From: Diadema setosum
Taxonomy: Eukaryota; Echinodermata; Echinoidea; Diadematoida; Diadematidae
Direction of reading: 5' to 3'
DNA: 64,000 bases
Assembly: GCF_964275005.1 (NCBI RefSeq)
Contig: NW_027307652.1
Coordinates: 434,001-498,000, forward strand
Shown: one piece after another, positions 20,486 to 30,835 of the stretch
Layout: each line of letters begins with the position of its first letter
How positions within the stretch are numbered: position 1 is the stretch's first letter
Position numbers and translations under genes: made by a program
The notes under the pieces: model-generated
The model's input: the letters and a program-made list of their open reading frames with translations, nothing else
Told to the model about the DNA's origin: nothing
Database searches by the model: none

Positions 20486-21446
20486 GATATGTGGTTGATA
20501 GAAACGTCAAAAATTCTCCAAATACAGAATAGTAGAAAACTCTGACGAAGTTGAAAGGGTGTGGATAATGCTGACAAGCGTTGGTTTCAAAAAAATAGCG
20601 CGAATGAAGGCATTCGTGTTGAAATAAGAGTGGTAGCCGAAAGAGCAGTGACAACTACACGTCCGTCTCCATGTGCAGTCGAAGCAGAATAGCTCTATGG
20701 GAGAGCAGTTTTTCTGGCAGTGAAAATTGACATGACTCTCTTTTTCGAGCACTAGCTCACTTATGCTTCGGTGAATTTCTCTAAGATTTTAATATGTTGC
20801 AGCTGAGACTTTGGGCTATCGTGAATGTGGCCTTCATTTTTTCATACGGTATGGGGATCACGTCCAAAAACTTGGTTGAAATCAAAGCCTATCTTCGATG
20901 TATTTTCATATTTCTTTCTTTTTCCAACTTTCTTTGCAATAACTCAAGAAAAAGATACTCTATCACCACCATATTTTGCACATGTTTAGTTCATGTCACG
21001 TACATTATTTCATAAAATAACAACTACTTGATCAGACACCATCTTGGGTATGTAAATTAGGGTCAAAGGTCATAAATGTTTCAACCTGTATCTTGGTGAA
21101 TACATGTCCTATCTTTCCCATATTTTGCACACGTAAAGACCATGTTACAAGAATCATTTCACAAAATAACCACTTTTTGCTCAGATGCCATCTTGGCTGT
21201 GCAAAGTTGGGTCAATGGTCAAAATACTTCATTCTGTATCTTCGTTATAGTGTATACAGAATTTGGTACCAAAGATGGCAGACCTGACTCTCTTTTCTAA
21301 ATGAGAATCCAAACATCACACGGCCAATGTCTCTAAACACAGATGAAACGTATATGGTCATGTCTATTGCGATCAGGACTCGAATCATTGATTAAAAAAA
21401 AAATCGGATCACCTAATTTGTCAGTCTTGACAAATTCCAAGTCTAG

Positions 21447-22096
21447 TTTCCACATTATTCTCATTAACAGTAGCCTTTGTTTCTCTTTGAAAACAACATT
21501 TTCTGAAAGCATAACTCTTACTCTCACCACTTTCGAAACATCTCATCAGTTTGATGGGGAGAAGGTATGAAATTAGTGCATTGACCCTACCCATTTTGTT
21601 CAAATGCGATTTTCTCGGAATTGTTTTTGCGCTGCGCGGCGTTTTTCGTCGGTTCGCCGTATCACCGACGATATTGTTGAAACAGGGAGTTCTCTTCCCA
21701 CCTCCATGCTTGAAACCATTTTTATAAAGGCTACCAACTACTGACGGCGTGCGTTGTGTGTACTACTGGTGCAGTACTTGGTGCGTCGTCTGTGTGTCTG
21801 TGTAATCAAGAGTAAGGCAAAGTTCAGCGGTTGACGCGGAGCTGCAGCACAGGTTCCCTTCGAAGTGGGAGTTTGAGAGGCCAGATCGTCCGGGTTCTTT
21901 GCGAGCGAGTTGTCGTGTGTCCTCCTTTTGCCTGCTTGTGTCTGTCTCGTCCAACCAAAGGGGTACACTAAAGATAAACCATGGCTCACCTCTGCTTCTT
22001 GGTTGTTATCACCCTCTCCTTTATGAGCGTTACCTCAGCTGGAATCGGTAAGTTTGTTTTTTATTACTTTGACAAAAATCTTATTTCATCTAATCA
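21447..22096 (+). repeat. Segment S, copy B, 5' part
   Basis: Promoter, 5' untranslated stretch, exon 1 and the first ~50 bp of intron. It is interrupted in the intron at aatca/TTAGG by two rolling-circle elements and resumes at 26,273. The TATA box is at 21,723-21,728. Confidence 0.8.
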
Positions 22097-25000
22097 TTAG
22101 GTGATCCGAGTATCCTCTCGGATCACCTTCTGTATCTGTACGGATTCTTTGTTCTTCTTTCTTTCTTTCTGGACAAAAGTTGTGTTTCGATTAGCTCAGA
22201 AAGTGCTCTTCCTATCAATGTCAAACTTATACCATATATGTATCGTCTCCCAAAGACGACAGATCAAGTAAAATCATTGTGATCAGTCGACCGTGACGTC
22301 ACTATGACGTCATTATATGAAAACACATTTTCATTCATATCTCATTAATGGAATGGAATTTTTCAATGAAATTTACGTCACATATATTTCAAGTCAAGCG
22401 AATTCTACACAAATTCTCAAAATTCATATATACCCTTAAAACGTGCGCGTACGCGCGCGTTGAAATATTTGTATGCTCATATCGAGCTCAAAATTTTTTT
22501 GCACACGTTTCAGACCATTTGGAGCATTTTTTGAAAAATTGAAAAATTTGGACGGACGCGTACGCGCGCGCGCATATACGCACGCACAGCTCATATGCAA
22601 TAGAAATTTTCCGTTTTTACACTTTGATCGGATGTCTGAAATGTCAAGGAATATTTCTACCAAGTTTCAAGTCAATCCGACTCAATATGACGTCATACGG
22701 GCCCGTCAAAGTTGAAATTCCGCGCGCGCGTCAATGGCGATATACAGTGCAACTATGCCAAAAAGCCGCAAATTTTAAATCCGATTTTACTCGTGAGGAT
22801 GGACGGTGACCCCCCATTTTCTTTACATATTTTGAAAGCTGATGAGTTGTACATGTCATTTCATGGGGTGGCAATGCTGGCAAAATGATTGAAAGATATC
22901 AAATTTCTTAATAAAATAAAAAAGTAAATTTTCAAAATGACGTCATCAAATTTCAAGTTTGTTCGAGCATATCTCAGTAATCCTTTGTCAATTTTCACCC
23001 AGATTTCAGTATGTTGTAGCTTATTAAATGCCCTTTCATTAATGTGATAAGGGTATTTTGATTAGATGACGACATCACCTCGTAAATATGGATTGAAAGT
23101 AATCTTGTCAAATTTGACCAGTTTACGTGTTATCTCTATGGCAGTGCAGTTTTTCTGGAAATGAAAATTGACATTACTATCTTTATTGAGCACTAGCTCA
23201 CTTATGCTTCGGTGAATTTCTCCAAGATTGTGATATGTTGTAGCTGAGACTTTGGGCTATCGTAAGTGTGCCCTTCGTTTTTTCATACGATGTCGGGATC
23301 ACGTCAAAAAACTTGGTTGACATTAAAGTTTATCTTCGATGTACTGAAATATTTCTTTCTTTTTGCAACTTTATGTGCAATAACTCAAGAAAAACATACC
23401 CTATCACCACCATATTTTGCACATGTTTAGTTCATGTCACGAACATTATTTCATAAAATAACAACTACTTAATCAGACGCCATCTTGGGTATGTAAATTA
23501 GGGTCAAAGGTCATAAATGGTTCATCCTGTATCTAAGTGAATATATGTCCTATCTCTTCCATATTTTGCACACGCAAAGATAATGTTACAAGAATCATTT
23601 CACAAAATAACCACTCTTTGCTCAGATGCCATCTTGTCTGTGCAAAGTGGGGTCATAAGGTCATATGTACTTCTTTTTGTTTCTTCGTTATGACGTGTTA
23701 TCTCTATGGGAGGGAATTTTTCTAGATGTGAAAATTGAAATGATTGTCTTTATCGAGCACTAGCTCACTTACCCTTCGGTAAATTTTTCTCAGATTTTAA
23801 TATGTTGTAGCTGAGACTTTGCACTATCAGGACTCGAGTCATTGATTAAAAAAAATCGGATCACCTTAATTTGTCAGTGATGACAAATTACAATCTCTAG
23901 TTAGGTGATCCGAGTATCCTCTCGGATCACCTTCTGTATCTGTACTGATTCTTTGTTCTTCTTCTTCTTCTTCTTCTTCTTTATTTCTGGACAAAATTTG
24001 TGCATCTATTAACTCAGAAAGTTCTCATAGTATCAATTTCAAAATTACACCATATATGTATCGTGTCCCAAAGTCGACAAATTTTATAAAATCATAGTGA
24101 TCAGTCAACCGTGACGTCACTATGACGTCATTATATGAAAACACATTTTCATTCATATCTCATTAATGAATAAGAATTTTTCAATGAAATTTACGTCACA
24201 TATATTTCAAGTCAAGTGCATTCTACTCATATTATCAAAATTCATATTAATTATTAAAAAGCGCGCGTACGCGCGCGTTGAAATATTTGTATGCTCCAAT
24301 CGAGCTCAAATTTATTTTGCACACGTTTCAGACCATTTGCAGCATTTTTTGAAAAATTGAAAAAATTGGACGGGCGCGTACGCGCGCGCGCATATACGCA
24401 CGCACAGCTCATATGCAATACAAATTTCCCGTTTTTTCACACTTATCGGATGCCTGAAATGTCAAGGAATATTTCTACCAAGTTTCAAGTCAATCCGACT
24501 CAATATGACGTCATACGGGCCCGTCAAAGTTGAAATTCCGCGCGCGCGTCAATGGCGATATACAGTGTAATTATGCCAAAAAACCGCCAATTTTAAATCC
24601 GATTTTACTCGTCATGATGGACGGTGACCCCCCATTTTCTTTACATATTCTGAAAGCTGATGAGTTGTTCATGTCATTTCATGGGTTGGCGATGCTGAAA
24701 AAATGATTAAAAGATATCAAATTTCTTAATAAAGTAAAAAAAGTAAATTTTCAAAATGACGTCATCAAATTTCAAGTTCACTCAAGCGTATCTCACTTAT
24801 TCTTTTGTCAATTTTCGTCCAAATTTCAGTATGTTGTAGCTTATTTAATAATCTTTCAGTTATATATGAACAATATTTTGATTGGATGATGGCATCACCT
24901 CGTAAAAAGGGATTGAAAGTAATCTTGTCAAATTTGACCAGTTTACGTGTTATCTCTATGGGAGTGCAGTTTTTCTGGAAATGAAAATTGACATTACTAT

Positions 25001-26423
25001 CTTTCTCGAGCACTAGCTCACTTATGCTTCGGTGAATTTCTCCCAAATTTTAATATGTTGTAGCTGAGACTTTAGGCTATCGTAGTTGTGCCCTTTGTTT
25101 TTTCATACGACGTCGGCATCACGTCAAAAAATTTGGTTGAAATTAAAGCTTATCTTCGATGTATTGAGATATTTCTTTCTTTCTGCAACTTTCTTTGCAA
25201 TAACTCAAGAAAGACAGCCCCTATCACCTCCATGTTTTGCACATGTTTAGTCCATGTTACGTACATTATTTCATAAAATAACAACTACTTGATCGGACAC
25301 GATCTTGGGTATGTAAATTAGGGTCAAAGGTCATAAATATTTCATCCTGTATCTTAGTAAATACATGTCCTATCTTTCCCATATTTTGCACACGTAAAGA
25401 CCATGTTACAATAATCATTTCACAAAATAACCACTTTTTGCTCAGATGTCATCTTGTCTGTGCAAAGTGGGGTCAAAGGTCACATGTACTTTTTTCTGTA
25501 CCTTCGTTATGACGTGTTATCTCTATGGGAGGGAATTTTTCTAGATGTGAAAGTTGACATGATACTCCTTATCGAGCACTAGCTCACTTACCCTTCGGTG
25601 AATTTCTCCCAGATTTTAATATGTTGTAGCTGAGACTTTGCGCTATCGTCAATGTGCCTTTTGTTTTTTCATACGATGTCGGGATCATGCTAAAAAAACT
25701 TGGTTGAAATTAAAGCTTATCTTCGATGTATTGGGATATTTCTTTCTTTTTGTAACTTTCTTTGCAATAACTCAAGAAAAACAACCTCTATCACCCCCAT
25801 ATTTTGCAAATGTTTAGTTCATGTCACGTACATTATTTCATAATATAACAACTACTTGATCGGACACCATCTTGGGTATGTAAATTAGGGTCAAAGGTCA
25901 TAAATGTTTCATCCTGTATCTTGGTGAATACATGTCCTATCTTTCCCATACTTTGCACACGCAAAGACCATGTTACAAGAATCATTTTACAAATAACCAC
26001 TTTTTGCTCAGATTCCATCTTCGGTGTCCAAAGTGGGGTCAAAGGTCAAATATACTTCATTCTGTATCTTCGTTAGTGTATACGGAATTCGGTACCAAAG
26101 ATGGCAGGTCTGACTCCCTTTTCTAAATGAGAATCCAAACATAACACGACCAATGTCCCTAATCTCAGATGAAAACTGTATGGTCATGCCTTTTGGGATC
26201 AGGACTCAAATCATTGATTTCCAAAAAGATCGGATCACCTAATTTGTCAGTCTTGACAAATTCCGAGTCTAGTTTCATCTTCTTCTTCTTTTTTTTTTTT
26301 GGTGGGGGGGGGGGGGTGGGTCTTGTGTCTTGGTTTTCTTTTCTTTCTCCTCTTTCAGTCTTTCTGGTCGCTACAATAGCTACAATCTCTTTGTCCAGTG
26401 ATGTAATCAGCTTTCATTGTTGA
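21981..26423 (+). CDS. Two-exon small peptide gene, copy B, intron invaded
   Basis: Exon 1 is 21,981-22,047 with donor GTAAGT at 22,048. Exon 2 is 26,359-26,423 after the same pyrimidine tract and CAG. The coding sequence is identical in frame and length to copies A and C (43 residues). The intron is about 4.3 kb instead of about 134 bp because elements U3 and U4 lie inside it. Both splice sites are untouched, so the gene could still be spliced. Function is unknown; a signal peptide is evident. Confidence 0.45.
22097..23900 (+). mobile_element. Rolling-circle-like element U3, complete
   Basis: A 1.8-kb copy with both ends: TTAGGTGATCCGAG hairpin at the left, and CGGATCACCTTA plus hairpin plus ACAATCTCTAG at the right. 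It is followed with no spacer by U4. It contains one copy of the internal module series, paired TGACGTCA sites near 22,294-22,312 and both GC-alternating tracts. Confidence 0.75.
23901..26272 (+). mobile_element. Rolling-circle-like element U4, complete
   Basis: Abuts U3 head-to-tail (CTAG/TTAGG at 23,900/23,901) and ends CTAG 26,269-26,272. It has more internal ~560-bp modules than U3, with GGGTCAAAGGTCA near 25,320, 25,480, 25,889 and 26,037. Beyond it the intron of copy B resumes at TTTCATCTTC, so U3 plus U4 (4,176 bp) form one precise insertion. Confidence 0.75.
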
Positions 26424-26450
26424 ATGGTTTTACGTACAAATGACATTTCA
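26273..26450 (+). repeat. Segment S, copy B, 3' part
   Basis: Remaining intron, exon 2 and the ~27-bp trailer, matching 13,241-13,416. It includes a T-run followed by a G-run. Ends at the TTAGG of the next element. Confidence 0.8.
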
Positions 26451-27890
26451 TTAGGTGATCCGAGTATCCTCTCGGATCACCTTCTGTATCTGTACGGATT
26501 CTTTGTTCTTCTTCTTCTTCTTTCTTTCTGGACAAAATTTGTGCATCTACTTACTCAGAAAGTTCTCAGAGTATCAATTTCAAACTCATACCATATATGT
26601 ATCATGTCCCAAAGACGACAAATCTAAAATATCATTGTGATTAGTCAATCGTGACGTCACTATGACGTCATTATATGAAAACACATTCTCAATCATATCT
26701 CATTAATGGAATGGAGTTTTTCAATGAAATTTACGTCACATATATTTCAAGTTATGGGCATTTTACTCATATTCTCAAAATGCATACTTTCCTTTGAAAC
26801 GTGTGCGTACGCGCACGTTGAAATATTTGTATGCTCAAATCGAGCTCAATTTTTTTTTGCACACGTTTCAGACCATTTAGAGCATTTTTTGAAAAATTGA
26901 AAAAATTTTACGGACGCGTACGCGCGCGCGCATATACGCACGCACAGCTCATATGCAATAGAAATTTCCTGTTTTTTTACACTTATCGCCTGCCTGAAAT
27001 GTCAGGGAATATGTCTACCAAGTTTCAAATCAATCCGACTCAATATGACGTCATACGGGCCCGTCAAAGTTGAAATTCCGCGCGCGCGTCAATGGCGATA
27101 TACATGCAACAATGCCAAAAAAACTGCCAATTTTAAATCCGATTTTACTCGTCAGGATGGACGGTGACCCCCCATTTTCTTTACATATTCTGAAAGCTGA
27201 TGAGTTGGACATGTTATTTCATGGGTTGGCGATGCTATCAAAATGATTAAAAGATATCAAATTTCTTAATAAAGTAAAAAAAGTAAATTTTCAAAATGAC
27301 GTCATCAAATTTCAAGTTCACTCGAGCGTATCTCACTTATCCTTTGCCAATTTACACCGAGATTTCAGTATGTTGTAGCTTGTTAAATGATCTTTCATTA
27401 ATATAATTACAACTTTTTGATTGGATGACGGCATCACCTCGTAAAAATGGATTGAAAATAATATTGTCAAATTTGACCAGTTTACGTGTTATCTCTATGG
27501 GAGAGCAGTTTTTCTGGCAGTGAAAATTGACATGACTCTCTTTTTCGAGCACTAGCTCACTTATGCTTCGGTGAATTTCTCCCAGATTTTAGTATGTTGT
27601 AGCTGAGACTTTGGGCTATCGTGAATGTGCCCTCCATTTTTTCATACGATGTCGGGATCACGTCAATAAACTTGGTTGAAATTAAACCTTATCTTCGATG
27701 TATTGAGATATTTCTTTCTTTCTGCAACTTTCTTTGCAATAACTAAAAAACAACAGCCCCTATCGCCCCCATATTTTGCACATGTTTAGTTTATGTCACG
27801 TACATTATTTCATAAAGAAAACAACTACTTGATCGGACACCGTCTTGGGTATGTAAATTAGTGTTTCATCCTGTATCTTGCTGAATACTT
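26451..27890 (+). mobile_element. Rolling-circle-like element U5, 3' end displaced
   Basis: The 5' end is complete and the first ~650 bp match U2 and U9. The copy breaks off near 27,890 inside a module (ctgtatcttgctgaatac). Element sequence resumes only at about 30,405. In between are DNA of unknown origin and a LINE fragment. Confidence 0.7.
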
Positions 27891-28449
27891 GACCGAAAGA
27901 TCGGTCTGTATCTGTCCGTCAGGGCATTCCCCGCACACTACGTCTGGCTTCACGGATCCCAATGATCCCGGCTCCTGTGTGGAGCATCGCGCACAGATCA
28001 AACGTCGTTGTACACCAAATTTCTGACAGCTTTTTTACATTCAAACAAGTTTGAACGTGACGACGCAACAGGCTGGTTGATGTGTGTTTTACGTTGAAAA
28101 TTCGACCGAAATGTTGGATTATTCATTAATGTGGTGTGTGAAGTCTATTCTTGAATAGTTGATTTAACTGTACAAGCTTAAATTTGCCGACCTAGGGCCG
28201 TGAATTAGACGCAATCGAGAAGGGTGAGGTACCTCACCCAATTTTCCATAGAGACAGTGGTTAAGAATATCCACACAGCAATGGGTACTGGTACCTTCCG
28301 TCTGTCTACGGAGGACAGATTGTCTTTATCGAGCAGTAGCTCACCTAACTGCGACAGCCGCCACACGCACTTATAGCTCACCGCGTACCGTGCCCTTCGG
28401 TGAATTTCACCATATTTCACCATATTAACCGTACTTGGGTATGTGGGCC
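27891..28449. other. Unassigned insert with a short element fragment
   Basis: GC-richer than its surroundings and not matched elsewhere in the window, apart from about 28,318-28,420. That part resembles the element module (ttgtctttatcgagcag..tagctcac, cccttcggtgaatttc) but is interrupted. The left end has a small palindrome (gaccgaaagatcggtc). No convincing coding frame. Confidence 0.4.
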
Positions 28450-29371
28450 TATGTATGCCTGTGTATGCCTATGTATGCCAGAAAATCACAAGAAATCACA
28501 AGGATGGACATGCCATCGCTGTGCCTCCGCCTCTGAGAGCTAAAGACATAATGCAACTGATTTATCTGTGATTTCATGCATCTGGACCTGCTGAACATGA
28601 ATTTTGTGGTTCTGTCCCTGCTGCAAACACCGCTGCAAACAACAGTCTTTCGCGCTATAGTCCCACACATTCATCTTCGTGTCATGGACCACCAGTTCTT
28701 CATGCAGAAATTGCAGTGACAATGACGATCTGCTGTAAGTTTTTTTTTCTGATATTGCATACTCCACAGGACCAATATTACATGCCCTCTTGCTACAGTG
28801 ACCTGTGTCTCTCAGCCTTATATTTGTGGAAACCCTGAACTTAATCAATGTCAATGCACAGTGTGCTTGGATAAACTGATGATACTGAGTGTTACTGTTA
28901 GTTATACATGTCAACTGTGTACTGTGCATACGTGTATCTGTAGCGGTGCTGAATGGAATGCTATGTGCAAGCAAGTTGTACGTACTTCAGTCGCCTAGCT
29001 ACACAGTGTACTGCTTGTAGACTACTGAGTATCTCATGTGACATCTGAAGTGTAAAGCCTCATCTTCTCAGAACTCAAAACCTCCCGTGATTATCACCAA
29101 ATGACTATCACAAGTGTTCTTCACGTGACGGTATATAAGAGTATTCCTATTACTATTAGACCTCCCTCAAAGTGAAGATGAATTGACTTATGCTACAATC
29201 ATAGTCTCAGAGTGCTAATGTGGATTACAGCTACAGTCCACTGGCTGCTTCTCTGCAGTCAGTATGCCTGACCTCGCCATTTCTGTTCATCACTGAGTAT
29301 AGCACCGTAATAGTCATCACTCCAGATTTCAGTACTACTATCACACTGTCTGTCGCACCTGATACCCCAAT

Positions 29372-29938
29372 ATGGAGACCCGCAAAGGGAAAGCCACAAG
29401 TACTGAAGAAATCATTCAGGCTTTTGGAGAGTATATCCAGAGTCCTGATTTCCTTAAAGCCATCGAAGAAGCTGTTGAGAAAGCCATGAATAAACAAATG
29501 ACAAAGTTTGTCCAGCGCCTTGACCTAATTGAGCAAAAGTGCACCAGTCTCAAGGAGAAGTCCGATCAACATGATGGCTGCATCTTTGACCTGGAAGCAT
29601 CCCTCAAAGCAAAAGATGCTGAAATAAAACGTCTCACCACCGCTCTTGATGATCAAGCAACAGCTGTCAACAATCTCAAACTGACGATGAATGAAGCAGA
29701 GCAATATTCCCGCCTCAACTCCCTGAAGTTCCATGGTGTCAAAGAGAGCAGACTACATGTAGAAGACACAGACCAACTCATCCGCCACCTCTGTTCCGAC
29801 CAGCTCGATGTGCCCATTACTCTCAATGATCTTGACAGATCGCATCGTGTTGCCCCCCGCAACGACATCGCGACATCCCAGCCGTCAAACTTTGTTGCCA
29901 GCAACAAACAGAAGGACAATAAAGAAGACCATCCGTAG
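29372..29938 (+). CDS. LINE ORF1 remnant (coiled coil and partial RRM)
   Basis: 188 codons from ATG 29,372 (METRKGKATSTEEIIQAF). The middle is a strong coiled coil (RLDLIEQKCTSLKEKSDQHD, DAEIKRLTTALDDQATAVNN). The RRM-like signature follows: AEQYSRLNSLKFHGVKES and LDRSHRVAPRN. The usual C-terminal domain is missing; the last residues (SNKQKDNKEDHP) look like frame-lost sequence. Same architecture as the ORF1 at 19,613-20,485 but a different family. Confidence 0.7.
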   Translation: METRKGKATSTEEIIQAFGEYIQSPDFLKAIEEAVEKAMNKQMTKFVQRLDLIEQKCTSLKEKSDQHDGCIFDLEASLKAKDAEIKRLTTALDDQATAVNNLKLTMNEAEQYSRLNSLKFHGVKESRLHVEDTDQLIRHLCSDQLDVPITLNDLDRSHRVAPRNDIATSQPSNFVASNKQKDNKEDHP

Positions 29939-30121
29939 TAAATGTGACTTGGAAAAGCTTTGACATGGGCCTAAATTGATCCCAAATAGGCACTCAGATA
30001 TTGGGTAACTTGTTGAATTTTGTATATTTTTTTTCTTTTTGAATTATATGTACACACTTGTATATCTCTGATTTTCTGTATAACTTTTGCACTTCTTTTC
30101 TTTTTTCCTTTTTTCCCCCAA

Positions 30122-30379
30122 ATGTTTGAGCCTCGTAATAGTTTGATTACTCAAGTGGTCGAAGACAATGGAACCTCAGATACTTTATATACAGATACTC
30201 CATTAATAGTGCATGATGATGTGAGGGTTTCTCCCTTAACATCTGTTTTTCAGGAAGAATCAACTACATCTTCCAATTTCTGTAGTGAACAAAATGAAAA
30301 TGTTGTTGAAAATGAAGAAACTCACTCAAGTGTAGTCAAGTATTATCTGGCTAACGAGTTTGATGTAACAGTTCATTAA
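30122..30379 (+). CDS. Start of a LINE ORF2 (leader only)
   Basis: About 85 codons from ATG 30,122 (MFEPRNSLITQVVEDNG), Ser/Thr/Glu-rich, ending VVKYYLANEFDVTVH. The leader plus a KYY..EF motif is what precedes the endonuclease domain in this LINE group; compare the leader before LLHYNIRS in the copy at 17,050-18,179. The frame stops just before the endonuclease should begin. Confidence 0.45.
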   Translation: MFEPRNSLITQVVEDNGTSDTLYTDTPLIVHDDVRVSPLTSVFQEESTTSSNFCSEQNENVVENEETHSSVVKYYLANEFDVTVH

Positions 30380-30404
30380 TGTTAACAGATAATTTTAGTA
30401 TGTT

Positions 30405-30835
30405 ACATTTTAATGTTACATACATTATTTCATAAAATAACAACTACTTGATCAGACACAGTCTTGGGTATGTAAATTAGGGTCAAAGGTCATAAATGTT
30501 TCATCCTGTATCTTGGTGAATACATGTCTTATCTTTCCCATATTTTGCACACGCAAAGACCATGTTACAAGAATCATTTCACAAAATAACCACTTTTTGC
30601 TCAGATGCCATCTTGGGGGTGCAAAGTGGGGTCAAAGGTCAAATATACTTCATTCTGCATCTTTGATAGTGTATACGGAATTCAGTACCCAAGATGGTAG
30701 GTCTGACTCCCTTTTCAAAATGAGAATGCAAGCATCACACGACAAATGTCCCTAATCTCAGGTGAAAACTCGATTCATTGATTTAAAAAAAATCGGATCA
30801 CCTAATTTGTCAGTCTTGACAAATTCCGAGTCTAG
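30405..30835 (+). mobile_element. Rolling-circle-like element, 3' end fragment
   Basis: Begins in the module phrase tacattatttcataaaataac and ends with TCGGATCACCTA, hairpin and CTAG (30,832-30,835). It is plausibly the displaced 3' end of U5. GGGTCAAAGGTCA lies near 30,480 and 30,630. Confidence 0.7.

Larger units (their letters stand above)
14461..20692 (-). mobile_element. Full-length non-LTR retrotransposon (CR1/L2/Jockey group)
   Basis: About 6.23 kb on the minus strand. It has a 5' leader (20,486-20,692), ORF1 (19,613-20,485), a ~1.4-kb inter-ORF region, ORF2 with endonuclease and reverse transcriptase (15,088-18,179), a ~0.6-kb 3' region and a (TTCAA)n tail at 14,461-14,481. It is inserted in U2 at gttat/ctctatggg; at most 2 bp (CT) is duplicated. 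The 5' leader and both ORFs are complete apart from one frame change. Clade placement (CR1-like, perhaps Daphne, Crack or L2) is from motif resemblance and not a tree. Confidence 0.9.
13417..21446 (+). mobile_element. Rolling-circle-like element U2, split by a LINE
   Basis: Present as 13,417-14,460 and 20,693-21,446 around the LINE. It has the full 5' end, TTAGGTGATCCGAG followed by a hairpin partner CTCGGATCACC, and the 3' end TCGGATCACCTA, hairpin, CTAG (21,443-21,446). The body matches U9 closely, so U9 gives the empty site of the LINE. It carries the paired TGACGTCA motifs, both GC-alternating tracts and GGGTCAAAGGTCA repeats. Confidence 0.75.
28450..30390 (+). mobile_element. LINE fragment keeping its 5' part only
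   Basis: A 5' leader of about 0.9 kb is followed by an ORF1 remnant and the start of an ORF2. Element DNA then stops near 30,390-30,405, where rolling-circle sequence resumes. Endonuclease and reverse transcriptase are absent. This is the reverse of normal 5' truncation, so a later deletion or capture event is likely. The left border is not sharp. Confidence 0.6.
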
